A stretch of 64,000 nt of DNA from Nematostella vectensis. Lineage: Eukaryota > Cnidaria > Anthozoa > Actiniaria > Edwardsiidae. The position numbers were made by a program, and so were the translations under genes. The stretch is from positions 12,560,856 to 12,624,855 of the forward strand of contig NC_064040.1 of NCBI RefSeq assembly GCF_932526225.1, given 5' to 3'. Shown here in pieces: positions 41,450-54,146 of this stretch. Each line of letters begins with the position of its first letter. The stretch's first letter is position 1. Below the pieces are notes generated by a model, which was given only the letters and a program-made list of their open reading frames with translations, was not told the origin of the DNA and searched no databases.

Positions 41450-41760
41450 ATAACTTAGGGGAAGTTCACTTAATATCCCGAGAAGGAGGTGGGGGGCGTG
41501 AGAATTTTGATAAAGTAAGGGATAAAATTAGTTTATCCCCCCTCAGGAGTTTTTCATGCCCCCCCCCCCCCCCATACGCTTCCCCCATATTTTCGGTGCC
41601 GCCCCTCCCGAAAACCGAAGAAAGAAGTAGCAAACGAAGGAACGGCAAAATGACAATGTAAAAGGAACGCGAGCAAGAGATTGGCTGCAAGCTGGACAAC
41701 AGATAGTGGAGGGGAAGGAATTGAATGAAAACATTAAAAAAAAAAAACAATTAAAAAATC
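41450..41760. repeat. C-tract interspersed repeat, copy 1
   Basis: Contains cgcttcccccatattttcgg and a poly-C tract. The reverse complement of this arrangement recurs at about 63190-63360, and C-tracts at 42240-42360 belong to a similar unit. Confidence 0.55.
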
Positions 41761-42783
41761 GGAGGCACTCAATTTCTCAAAGATGCGACTCCAGGTTGCA
41801 ACCTGATAATGTTTGATGCTCTAGATGACGTTAAAGAAGCAAAAAGGCTTTTCCATCTTCTCCTTGCAAGAAGAGCGCAGCACGAGAAGAGAGAAAAAAC
41901 GAGAGCAAGAAAGACAGGGAATCAGATATGAGCGATGATTTTGATGATGGAGAATAAGTGCTTATAGCATTAAAACGTTTTGTTTTTTTTAGATATGGAA
42001 CATAAGCACTTTATAATATTATATAGCGGAAACCATAAAAAAGATGTATTTAGGGTGTATACAGGTTTGCATTGCATAGATAAAACGTATTAAAATACGT
42101 ATTAAAATACGTATTAAAATACGTATCCTGGACTCCTGGATTGTGCATGCCAAATAACTGCCCCCAAACCGAGACAAGTTACCAAAAAGTCTGATTTGAA
42201 ATTTGTCAAATTATATAGTAAAGACAACACCGAAAGGAATCAGTGACCCCCCTTTTAAGATCCAAACACTTTCGACGCCCCCCCTTTAGACCTAGGAAAT
42301 TTTGACCCCCCCACAGTATCCTCACGCACAACCCCCCCCCCCCCCCCCCCCCCCCCACTCTCGGGATAACGGTGTACGTTCCCTTATCAAGTATTAAGCA
42401 AATTAAAATATATTTTTCAGGGGCCCATAACTTGCTATTCTCGAAAGGACTTTTTCGTCGTTTTATATGTTAATGCAGATGTATTCAGCCCTGTTATCAA
42501 TCACACAAACATTTTGTTTACGTTCTAATTCGTTCCTCAAACGAACGTAAAATATTTTGCACTTAAATGCAAAAAATGCCTGATACTCAGGCATCCAGAA
42601 TGACCGTGTTTATTTATTATTATTATTTTATTCATATAACCGTCCAATGTTCTAATCACAACCCCAGCCTTGCTGATACATCTAGTCTGTTCTCGACGCT
42701 TTCCAGCATATACATGTCTTTTGTCACGTCCGTCTTCCATCTTCCGTTTCATTACTCTAATTGAGATTTAGCCATCGTGTTCA

Positions 42784-43074
42784 CTATTTGTAACTGTTGT
42801 TGCGTCTCCTGCTCGCAGACTGTAAACCATAGCATTTTGGATCAAACCCTATAGAAGCTATACATTCCAGACAGCGTGTATACGACATGGACTTGCCTCT
42901 TAAATTATATGCGTTTGACAGCTTACTAAACGTTACCAACCTAAATATAGCAAGAGTATTATTTGCTTGTAGATCTGCGGCGCGCATATATATCTCCAAG
43001 AGTGTAACAGGGCAGTATCTAGATGTACACACACTTTCCATCCCGTTAATATCTGTCTTAGATTTAGAAACCAA
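42784..43074 (-). pseudogene. DIRS tyrosine recombinase fragment
   Basis: Encodes SKTDINGMES, CPVTLLEIYMRAADL, and LRGKSMSYTRCLECI ... GLQSASRRR. In active relatives the last part reads HSLR; here the histidine is replaced. The downstream GRWKTD...Y segment is in another frame near 42660-42740. Confidence 0.8.
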
Positions 43075-44715
43075 ATTCTAACATACTCTTGGTAATGCGC
43101 AGGAGCTATTCTGCTGAGTTTATCGAAACGGAAGTAACTCTGCAAAATCTTTCGCACATATACATGCTAGTCTTAAATTCTTTAGATTGCATCCGCACCG
43201 GCGTACGTATTTACGATTCTACGAATCATCTACGTAGTGACTGGTACCTTCTTTTGTATGAGGCTTTTTCAAACGCTTCGCTGCTTCTATAATAACATGG
43301 CATAACGGACTGTCAAGCGGATTTTTCTGCACCTCAGGTGCAAACGTGTTAAACCATTTAATCGCTGCATGCGCCATCACCACTTGAGCGTACGCTTTGA
43401 TTTGTCAAAATTCCAGTGATAAGCAATTAAAAGAGCTATTGGTACCGGCAATGGAATATTCATTTCTAACTACCTATACCAAGTGATAAACTTTTTTTTA
43501 TCTCTTTTACATATCTCCTTAATGTAGACTCAGCCCTTGCTTTCATTCCTAGTTCTAATATTCTCTTCCGGATATCCCTCAGACTTTGGGGAAGCGTATG
43601 CCAGCCCTGGCAGAGTTCATGATCTGAAAGACACTTACCAGGAAACAAACATATTTGAGCACCTTATGCGAATAACACTAGTCTTCCATTAAACAACAGT
43701 ATATCTTTAATGATCTTTAAACCCCTAGTTCACTAAGCCAGCGCTCATCCGCTTGTTAGGACACGTGTCCTTTTTCTGTTCTAAGCCAGCGCCCTTCAGC
43801 CTCAATGTAATAGCGTCCTGGCTACTACGAGTACGTGACCCTTAAGTATGCAAATGCCTAAATAACAAAATTATCACCTACGGAAATCCATTCTGATGGC
43901 GATTATGTCGCCATAAAATCTATCAGAACCGAAAATAGAATTGGTATTACGCCCATGCCTCCGCACACCGAGACCCGCCACTTGTATATGATGTACTACA
44001 TAATTCTTAAAAGTTCTTGACAATAATAGCCAAAAGTGCGAGGACGGCCAATCTGGAATTAACAAAGTAGCTTTTGCCTTGCAGGTGTATAAACAATTGG
44101 CAAAGCAGTCTATTTTACGATGGCCCCAGACGTTATTAAGCGTATCAAAAAAAACTCGTGAATCTGCCAATCATCTATGTCAATGAAATGACTAATGAAA
44201 TCAGCTCTTTCAATTCCTCTACTGCGTATCCAGTTTCTATCAAGTTCTATTCTTCCCCCCCCCCCCCATGTACTAAAAATGTTTATCGCTTAACAATGTA
44301 AATCCCTTTAAACAAAGAATTTGCTGTCCAAGTCTTGCGCAGCCGCAACCGACATGGCACAATGTCTGGTCATAATTCTTGCTATGTTACCAAATAGCGG
44401 TCCAGCAGAAATAACATTCCAACAAAGGAAGCCAATTGTCTAGCAGATACAAGCTCTCCGTTACAAATCATATTCAAATGCTCTTCAATAGCATCGATTC
44501 TTTTATCAGAATACTAATTGTAGCATCTACCGAATTCCAAATGACTCCCATCCACTTTTTAACTTGGCACGGTTACCAGGCAGACTTTATCTTCGTTAGT
44601 AACGAAACCTGCCTTGTGTAAAATCAGGTCTTATCATATCTGACACTTTAGCACACTCAGATAAAGTGTACTCTAAGACCCAACCATCTTCTAGGGATAT
44701 AGCGATTTTAGTGCC

Positions 44716-44919
44716 TTAATTACGCCAAAACTTCTCTATAGCTCTATAGCCACATATTATAGTAAAAATAATATGTGGCGCGGTTGCCAAGCCCAACGGC
44801 AAAATAGTGAAAACAAAATATCTGGGATTGTTTTCTCCATTCCAATGCCAGGAAAATCCAAGAAACTTTTGCGAATTTTCATGTATATTGATATAATGAT
44901 ATCCGCTTTTTAAGGTCAA
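44716..44919 (-). pseudogene. DIRS reverse transcriptase fragment
   Basis: Encodes LKSGYHYINIHENSQKFLGF and LPLGLATAPHIIF, RT motifs of the DIRS family. The frame is lost on both sides. Confidence 0.8.
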
Positions 44920-44978
44920 AGGGAATCATAAGCATCTTTCAGAAAATAGGAAACGCGCAACTTTCCAAACTTCATATT

Positions 44979-45557
44979 TTAACTCTGTATTTCTTCAGAT
45001 GTCAGAGATGAGATAGATAGTGGACTAACACCGTATGGTATAGAATTAACTTCTGTGATGCCACCTGATTTCAAATGATTTTTCAACCGATTCGACGACA
45101 AAATCACTCTTCTCCCAAGCCGATCTGTTATTCCGGCTAATGTTTCTTTCCGTAGTAGAATCAATGTCATCTCGTATCCGTGTTCTATAATCTTTAGTAT
45201 GAATTCAGCACTACCGATATCATGCCAAAACTGGCTATTCCTTTTGAGTTTGCCTTTTACTTGATTTTCCTCCCCTTCACTTAATATATCAGGCTCGTAC
45301 GATACCTCTAGTAATTCCTGATCACAATCATCACTTAGCCAGTTAACAGATTTATCGATTCCTCGCCCTCCTTCGTTAGGGTAAGCACCTCCGGGTGCGC
45401 TTGAATAAGGGAAGCCGCTGCGGTTCTGGAATACGTAACCCGCATAGGACTGGTAGCCTGGCCATGCCGATCTGCACTCCTTTGCCCAGTGGCCAACTCT
45501 GAAACACTTCAAAGCACCTGATGCCTGTACTAGCGTCTGTGCGGCCTGATAAAACAC
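44979..45557 (-). pseudogene. DIRS gag/pre-RT fragment
   Basis: A 192-codon open piece: zinc-knuckle remnant missing one expected cysteine spacing, a GGRG linker, then FWHDIGSAEFILKIIEHGYEM and VNSIPYGVSPLSI, the segment that precedes RT in DIRS elements. Confidence 0.75.
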
Positions 45558-46239
45558 AGTGTTTATTAGGAATTAATAATCTTAAACTACTGACAGGGTG
45601 GGTGGGTGGGCGGGAAAAATAGCAACTTCACGGTCACTCTAGGAGTGCAAGAGAGAGAGGCCGAACGATAATCTGAGAGTAGATTATATAGATATGATAA
45701 CCAATGAGGAGCTGAATACCTATAAAACAACCAACTTGTTCATTACCTGCATATACCAACGAAAAATACATAATCTCTCGGTTGGCTAAAAAACAGTGAT
45801 TCGCTTGGTTTGTCGAATCTTCATGCAGCACCCGACGAACCGAAGGAGAAGTGAGTCCAGAAAACAAATTCGAGTACTCGAATGAAAGCTTCTCGGCCAA
45901 ATAAAATTTAGAGTAAAGAACTCAATAATAGGCTCACTCTTGGGGGGAAATGCTTGACATTTTTTGACCACGGGCTATAGGATAATTTGACTCCAAAATG
46001 ATGTCTAATATCTTGAACTTTAACAGCACACAAACATTTGCACCAGTCGGGCCAAGACAGAACGCAAGCACATATCTTGTTAGTGTTGCATAAAGCACCT
46101 AACTTGGTATATTTTCGCTCTTCCGGCGAGCTTTGTCCCTATGTCCCTTTGTCCGAGCTTTTACTATTTCACCAAGTTCATCGACATCTGGTGGTGTAGC
46201 GAGCGACAGGCAATTTCGATCGGTGGCAATCGTGTCGGC

Positions 46240-47654
46240 GGCCATTTTGAATCTACCAACACATCAATTCCAAAGAGACTTGTCTACGGCAGCTCCTACT
46301 TGAAATCAATAGGCAAGACTCAGCCGAAACAGGTCCTTCCCAGGGAACTATGGCAAGATCTTGGATCACTTGGTATTAGGAAACGTTCTAGATCAAAACG
46401 TAAGCGGCAGTCCACAGCGACCGGTCCACCTGTGGTGGAACGCACAGGTTCCCCACCTGACGTCATTGAGCGCCCACCTATCACTATCACTCGTGTTCCT
46501 GTTTTCTTCTTGAGCAATGTGCGCTCGCTGTGCCCCAAAGTTGACGAACTTGAGTGCGTTCTTATACACAACCAAGTGGATATAGCCTGTATTACCTTAA
46601 ACCTGGCTCTCTAGCTCTTCCCTGGACTCTGCGGTCACCATGAAGGATTACACCATCTTCAGAAGAGATCGGCCAACTCTCTTTGGCGGAGTGTGTGTTT
46701 ATGTAAACTGCGCCATTCCAAGCAGGAGACTTGACCACCTTGAGCCGACTGGTTTGTTATCTGAGGTATTGTGGCTACAGCTACTGCCCATACGACTACC
46801 GAGATCCGTCTCTTCTATCGTTCTTGGAGTTATCTATCACCCTCCACATGCCAAAGCCGATGGCAACCAAAAGCTCTATGACCATGTGCAATATGTGGTT
46901 GACCAGTACCTTGACAAGCACCCCGACTGCTTGGTGTGTGTAGTTGGCGACTTAAACCCTACGTCGACCAAGGTTTCTGCAGATGTCTTCCGGCGAGCAT
47001 GCGGACTCTCCCAGGTGGTAAAAGTGCTTACACGAGATTCTGGAATACTCGATTGGTTTTTAACCAATGCCCCCAAGTTGTTCTCAAGTCCCATCCAGCT
47101 GCCTAAGATAGGGACGAGTGACCATTGTAGTGTCCTTGCCAGGCAGGAGCCAAGGGGTGATGGCGCGAAATCAACCCATAAGACAATAACTAAGCGTTAC
47201 ACGCGTGACAGTCGGATTCGCGAGTTTGGACAATGGTTAACTTCGTTCACATGGCATGATTCGTTTATGGCCTCTTCTTACTCAGAAAGGTTTGCGATCT
47301 TCAGAGAAACACTCGTTGCTGCTATTGACAAGGGCTCTCCCCAACATCTTGGACCGCCTCGACAGAAACCAATTTGCTGTTGCGGGGAAATCTACAGAGC
47401 AAGCTCTCGCCTTCCTTTTACACCACGCTCTCGAGGGTCTTGATCGGGGCAACTGTTGGGTGCGGTTCTTCTTTGCTGATTTCAAGAAGGGGTTTGATTT
47501 GATAGACCATCAAGTGCTGATTGAAAAACTCAAGATGTTTGGCCTTCATTCGTCATTAGTTCGCTGGATTGCGTCCTTTCTACAAGGCAGAACTCAGGCT
47601 GTTAGGATTTCATCCTTTATGTCGGAAGCTGTATTCTCTACACGTCGCCCGTGA
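46240..47654 (+). mobile_element. Decayed CR1-like LINE: endonuclease joined to an RT fragment by internal deletion
   Basis: Plus-strand pieces: 46141-46614 (LPRELWQDLGSLGIRKRSRSKRK, then FFLSNVRSLCPKVDEL, start of the APE endonuclease), 46640-47443 (RRDRPTLFGGVCVYV, LGVIYHPPHA, GDLNPTS, GTSDHCSVL), and 47256-47654 (KSTEQALAFLLHHAL, FFADFKKGFDLIDH, WIASFLQGRTQAVRI), an RT start. A stop and frame change near 46610 and a deletion near 47330 separate the parts. The rest of RT is missing. Confidence 0.85.
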
Positions 47655-48370
47655 TGGGACGGTTGTCTCCAGGATTGCGTACAGGCTGGCTGTATTCTCT
47701 ACAAGTCGCCCGTGATGGGACGGGTGTCTCAAGGATTGCGTACAGGCTGGCTGTATTCTCTACAAGTCGCCCGTGATGGGACGGGTGTCTCAAGGATTGC
47801 GTACAGGCTGGCTGTATTCTCTACAAGTCGCCCGTGATGGGACGGTTGTCTCAAGGATTGCGTACAGGCTGGTTATATTCTCTACACGTCGCCCGTGATG
47901 GGACGGTTGTCTCCAGGATTGCGTATAGGCTGGCTGTATTCTCTACAAGTCGCCCGTGATGGGACGGTTGTCTCAAGGATTGCGTACAGGCTGGTTGTAT
48001 TCTCTACAAGTCGCCCGTGATGGGACGGGTGTCTCAAGGATTGCGTACAGGCTGGCTGTATTCTCTACAAGTCGCCCGTGATGGGACGGTTGTCTCCAGG
48101 ATTGCGTACAGGCCGGTTGTATTCTCTACAAGTCGCCCGTGATGGGACGGGTGTCTCAAGGATTGCGTACAGGCTGGTTGTATTCTCTACAAGTCGCCCG
48201 TGATGGGACGGGTGTCTCAAGGATTGCGTACAGGCTGGTTGTATTCTCTACACGTCGCCCGTGATGGGACGGGTGTCTCAAGGATTGCGTACAGGCTGGT
48301 TGTATTCTCTACACGTCGCCCGTGATGGGACGGGTATCTCCAGGATTGCGTACAGGCTGGTTGTATTCCC
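47632..48370 (+). repeat. 61-bp minisatellite, 12 copies
   Basis: The string gtcgcccgtgatggg recurs every 61 bp twelve times (first at 47644, last at 48315). Copies differ at a few sites (acaag/acacg, ggttg/gggtg, caagg/ccagg). It begins exactly where the LINE RT fragment ends, and the LINE codons for SEAVFSTRR form part of the first unit. Confidence 0.95.
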
Positions 48371-49540
48371 TTCTTGTGCCTGGCGGCGCTTGTTTTGGCC
48401 CCGCCCTTCCCTTTCAGTATTCTTTCGCAACATTTTTAGCTCCGCCAGGTCTTCTCCCATAACTTAACATAGAGCACAATGAGATCAATGAAAAAAGGTT
48501 ACTATATAGCGACAACATTTGTCTGTCTCGAAGGAGGAGAAAGAAAAACTCGAGGAGCGATATTTCAAATGGGTATACAGGTATAAAAAGATTGCCATAC
48601 TTTGTGCATTGTAGGTTAACGAGAGGATAAAGAAAACTTCTTTAATGAACGTGAATGTTTCACTGGTGCCTACTAACTAGTAATTTGGATGTACATTTGG
48701 ATTCGTACCTAACTAAGGCATAGTACTGTAGCTGTGAATCATTCCTATGTCCTGAAAAAATTCTTTAAGTCTGGTTTATCCATTTGATCTTTTCTTTTAC
48801 ACCGATTCGGATGAATGCATCCTCAATCGCGGCAACCGCAAGATATTCATTCCATCACCCAAACAAATCAAAAATAGAAAATAGAGAGAATATCCGAGAC
48901 AAGGATGCATGACAAGGAAGATTGACTTGCTCGGTTCTGTAAATGTTATAAATGCAATTGCGTGGAAGCAATCAACACTTTCGAGAGATTTAGTGTAAAA
49001 TACAAATAGGTCAAACTGTAATACATATTTGCTTTCACTTTTTAATATATTGTTAACCCTTATAGCGTTTATCCCATACCTTGTGTACTAGTATTTTACC
49101 CCGTTATATCGAGTATTATTGTATCAAGGTTCTAACTGTATTGTATAGCTTCTGCTAGAGGGTTTCTTTTCTTTACGTAGGCGGAAATATCATATTTGCA
49201 CTGAGAGGGCTTCACGAAGTCTGGCTTTTCATTGCTGTACTATATCAAGACCTGGGGTTAACCATGACTCCTGGATGTACCAATAAACTTTGCTAGAAGA
49301 ACCAATCCTTTTTCTGTTTTTTTTTTTTTTCGCAAACTGATTGATTTCACAGGATCTTTTTTTACAGCTTGTACAGAAATTCAATGTAATTTGCCAGATT
49401 TCTTCGCTTGATTGGCCTGATCATTCTCACAGGAGCCGACATCGCTTGAAGCTGATAGTTCACAACCTCCAAGTAAAGAGTCCGATATGTGACCCCTCCC
49501 TCACCGCGAACCCAATCCATATTGCCACGAAAAATACAAT
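48371..49540. other. Non-coding stretch
   Basis: No gene, RNA or transposon signal that I can support. Confidence 0.5.
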
Positions 49541-49546
49541 ACCTAT

Positions 49547-49675
49547 ATTAACCGAGCGCGAGGTCCGTACTGAGAAATCTCAGCCCGCGGGCTTTTTGTA
49601 CAGACCGAGGCAGCAGGCCGAAAAACACCAAGGACTGAGATTTCTCAGTACGGACCGAGCAAGCGAGGTTAATAA
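49547..49675. mobile_element. Foldback MITE
   Basis: Left attaaccgagcgcgaggtcc and right ggaccgagcaagcgaggttaat are inverted, with an inner perfect arm gtactgagaaatctcag matching ctgagatttctcagtac. Non-coding. Confidence 0.8.
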
Positions 49676-50793
49676 GTTATTTATTATATGGCTTTTTTAA
49701 ATATTTGTACGAGAAGGACAACTTATGCTGCTGAAGTGAAAAAAGGAACCCTTTCTGGATTTACAAGCCACGAGTGCTCAACTCCAAAGCTCGAAATAAC
49801 GAGTCGATTTGTAAAATGACCCGAAAATTGCTTATTACGCCGATTTTACCGACCTTCACATCAAACCATCATTACTTTTATGTTAATTCATTTAGATTAG
49901 TTGGGTCTACGGAAAAACGTCTTCAAACTCCTTGCGTTATGACAATTTCCCGCCATAATGATTGCAACGCGCGCGACAATTTCAAGTTTTGCTGAAACTT
50001 TATTTGCGATAAAAAAGGTAGCAAATCGGGGAATAAAGACAAATCACTCAAGGAATTTACCTGATTAATGTATCTTCATTCAAGAGAAGTATTTTAGTCA
50101 ATATGTCTTACTGTCTGTGGAGAATTCAAGTAAAAGAAAACATCTCTACGATCAATCGTCAAGTGGAAAGCGACGATCAATTGGGACTATACTTTATTTC
50201 ACAAAATTGTTGGTAAAAATTCAAAGGATGTCTTAATTAGAAGTTCTGCATTTGTGGATGATTAAAAGCATTGTATGGAAATACGAACTGGATTTCACTT
50301 AATGGTCATTGCGAACAAAATCTTCACAAACATCAGCGAAACTCTCAGAAGCAACTGTAACTAAAGGAAGTTGGAAATTATATTGAGGAAAAAAAAATCA
50401 TTTGAAGAAAACGTTGTCGTTTTAAGGTCGACTGGTACCGAGGAAGCTTAGTTTCCTTTCAGATACTTTCTCCATTGACCAAAGATGGTCACAGTAACTG
50501 TTTTTCTCTTCTGATTACAAGTCATGAAGGTTATGAAGCACCTGCGGTACGTCAACCTTAATCAAAAAGCAAGGCCCTTGCCAAGTCGTGGATAATAAAA
50601 TGGTAATTTGGGACAAAAGCTTGGTTTTGGTGCATTTATTTTTAACACACTTTAGGGAAAAATGGTATGTAGAGTATGGACCAAACTAATAAATTTCTTG
50701 GCTTTATGTGGTTTTATTTATACATAGGGTATTTTGTCTCAGACAAGTGTAAATAATGGTACTACTATGATGTTGGAATAACTGCTTCAAGTA

Positions 50794-51103
50794 CAGGCCC
50801 GTAGCCAGGGGGGGGGGGGGGGGGAAATTCAGACGAGCCCCCCCACCCACACCCAGCTTGAAGGTCCGCTCAGAGCAAACAAAAATTTATAACGTTTGGC
50901 TGAAGATATACCGTGCACATCAATATGTCTTTAAAACGACTATAAAAATCTTAATTATCTTTATTATTATCGCTATATGTTAAAAAGTACCCTATTAATA
51001 ACATGCCTAATGTAATAAGGCGAGGAGAGGGGTATACCGGGAATTTGGTCCGCTAAAATGGAAAAAACGAAACACCCCGCTCAATATCCTGGCTACGGGC
51101 CTG
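50794..51103. mobile_element. MITE with CAGGCCCGTAGCCAGG ends and a poly-G tract
   Basis: The 16-bp ends are perfect inverted repeats. A run of about 17 G lies just inside the left end. No convincing target duplication. Confidence 0.8.
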
Positions 51104-52320
51104 AGGTAAGTCAATGCCCATCTGATTGATTCCCTGGGGACAACCAGTCGACCCAGATACCATTGATAGAAAGGGGCCCTCTAGCCCTCATTGGGTGATT
51201 TTGCTTACAGACATTTAAAAAAACTGATTCCTGCTCTTGGCAAACGAAGTTCAGTCTAGAAATGTTATTCATGGAGACATTGGAAACAACGCTATTCGTA
51301 GCGAAGTACGGATAAATTCCGAAGCTTAAATTATAATAACAAGAATGTGTTGGAGCTGATTCAGCAAGCAGGCATGCAAGAAATAAACAAAGAATTTGGT
51401 GCACGGCCAGCAGTAGTAGAGGGGAAGTGGAAATGGCTTACCAGTGGCGTTTCGTGAGTGTGTTGACAACGTGATATATCGCTGAACTGATAACGAACCT
51501 TGCATTCAGATAGCTAGTTATCGAATGTGGCTCGATTTATAATTGGCAAAAAAGGCAGGAATGACGTTAAATCATAGTCTTAACCTTCAAAAAGTTTTTT
51601 TTTTACATGGTTTGGGAAACCGCTGACAATTCGCGGGCTTTTTCGCTAAAACGTTTGACTTGATTGGCCAAGTGTTGTGATATTAGAAGAGTCATGATTG
51701 GCTATGGGTTACACTTGATGCGACGATTAGTAAGCTATTAGCGATTAGCGAGTGACACAACCCCGCTACCGCAAAAAGTCCTGAATAGCTTCGCTATCCA
51801 CGACTTAAAAATGACAAGAATCATGCAGTTTTTCCCACGGGCATTAGGATACTTTGTCAGCGATTTCTTTATAAAATAACCAAAAATGCATTCCCAATTT
51901 GTATTGAATATTGTATTCAGCGAATAAAATATCTCTAACCTTTGTGCGAAATGTCTCCTGCCTCCCGATTCAGCGAAATCCTTTCCTGTTATGTATCTAT
52001 TTCTCTTGTACTGAGGAACCATAGCCTCTTGAGTGTTCGTGACTAGCCCGAACGCTCTCCGAACCTAGCTTCGTATTTAGGTTCTAGGTTCTATATAAAA
52101 TAGGAAGGGAGTGAAACAACGCTCGATTCCATTGTACGAAAACCTGCCTAGTTACGGCCAATGTTGTGATGTTGGTATGAGACATGATTGATGAGTGACA
52201 GCTCACTTTCTCTTTGAACTTATCGCGCCGCCGACACACGCCCGGGCAAGCGACAAGTGCACTTGGAATATCGCATTCGTCCGTTGCTAAATGTTTACTT
52301 TTCGTCGTTATTTAAGCTTC
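51104..52320. other. Non-coding stretch
   Basis: Short open frames occur, but no family resemblance or splice context was seen. Confidence 0.45.
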
Positions 52321-52690
52321 ACTTTTTGATGTTCACTTTTTGGCATTTGTAGGTGGTTTACTTTAATAAAAAACATATAGCAGGCAACTCGACAGTACAG
52401 CAGGTAACTAGTTATGCACTTTGAATATCGTATTCATCGTTGTTAAATGTTCACTTTCTGGTATTTGTACGTGATTTACTTTAATAAAAACATATAGCAG
52501 GCAACTCGACAGTACAGCAGGTAACTCATTATGTACTGGGAATATCGCATTCGTCGTTGTTTAATGTCCACTTTCTGGTACTTATACGTGATTTACTTAA
52601 ATAAAAACATATATAGCAGGCGATTCGACAGTACAGCAGGTAACTCGTTATGCACTGGGAATATCGTATTCGTCGTTGTTAAAGTTCATA
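52320..52690 (+). repeat. Tandem repeat, about 117-120 bp, three copies plus a partial
   Basis: Units contain gcaggcaactcgacagtacagcaggtaact, then aatatcg.attcg.cgttgtt and gatttactttaataaaaacatat. Copies start near 52380, 52497 and 52617, with a partial leader upstream. Confidence 0.85.
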
Positions 52691-52942
52691 ATTGTAAAAT
52701 TCCATGTGCTATTTGTCATATTTCGAAAGTTTCGTAATGTTTTCTCAATAGGAACTCGAGAAAATATTTTTTCCCACGGTCACGTGATTGATGACATCAT
52801 GAGAATAACTAATATGGCGTTGTCTTACATTACATTTATACACTTAGGTTAAAGTTTGAAGGAGACTTAATGTTGTATTAGGGCACTCTCCCAATATGTT
52901 AATGACTGTACGATGTTTACTATACAGGTGTAATGGATGGAT

Positions 52943-53293
<351 letters not shown>

Positions 53294-54146
53294 AGTACAG
53301 GGTTCTACAAAAACACCGCTGATCAGCATAAAATCAAATGCAAATGCAAATCGGCCGACTTGAAAGCCTGTGGTGTGGACACGAAAAATTGCATCCTCCC
53401 AAAATCTCGCGCATGCGCTAAAAAACATAGATCAGCATGAAATCAAAATACAAATCAGCCGACTGGGAGGCCTGTGGTGTGGACACGAAAAATCGCATCT
53501 ACTATATGAAACTCGTAGACAAGGGCGTACTTGTGATCCAATCTGGGGTCAGTGATCCGACTTGCAGTCTGATCCGGGTTTTGACGACATCGACGAAGAA
53601 CGCACTCATTTTGATATTGCTTCGTCAACACTTATTACGCGTAGGATTGATCAGAACATGTGCAAACGTGCTTTGAATAATATAATAATACTGGTTTTGC
53701 ATTTGACGCGCTAAGGTTTGAAACATGCTGGGACAAGTTCTTTGCTCATCAAGAGCGCGAGAACGCAGACCCTTCACTTGACGTCATTCTGTACTGACTT
53801 CTTTTCAAAGTCCTCGCGCAATATGCTATTTAATATTAACAAACTGCTTTACTGTAAAATATTTTAATCTTACAAGGCAATGTGAGTGTTTGTAAGCTGT
53901 TATAAGATGCTAACAGGAAACGATTACAGTTATGTGATCACTTGAAGGAACTTCGCTCTTCTGTTCGCACCATTTACCCTAGACAATAGAAACTTTATCT
54001 TCTTATAGACAATACCAACGAGGTTTATATAAGCCCAACAAAGCGCAACAAAACCGCGTGTGCGTCTATGCCAGGGAGCTATAAACATAGCCAACAGCGA
54101 GGTTGATAGAAAACAGCCTTATACAAAGTACAAAGTCCCTGAGAAA

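Larger units (their letters stand above)
42640..45560 (-). mobile_element. Decayed DIRS-type (tyrosine recombinase) retrotransposon
   Basis: Read on the minus strand, the order is that of DIRS elements. A cysteine knuckle remnant (KCFRVGHWAKEC) lies near 45490, then pre-RT VKGKLKRNSQFW. RT follows at 44919-44716 with SGYHYINIHE, YFVFTILPLGLATAP. An RT/RNase H continuation runs about 44700-44290 and near 44100 (IDCFANC, SSHFWLLL). The tyrosine recombinase follows at 43648-42650 (ESTLRRYVKEI; SKTD; YCPVTLLEIYMRAADL; SYTRCLE; GFDPKCYGLQS; GRWKTD). Frameshifts and stops break it into pieces and the HxxR motif is lost, so it is inactive. Confidence 0.85.

Noticed and set aside
49341-49700. 119-codon open frame
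   Set aside because: Its second half is the foldback MITE at 49547-49675.
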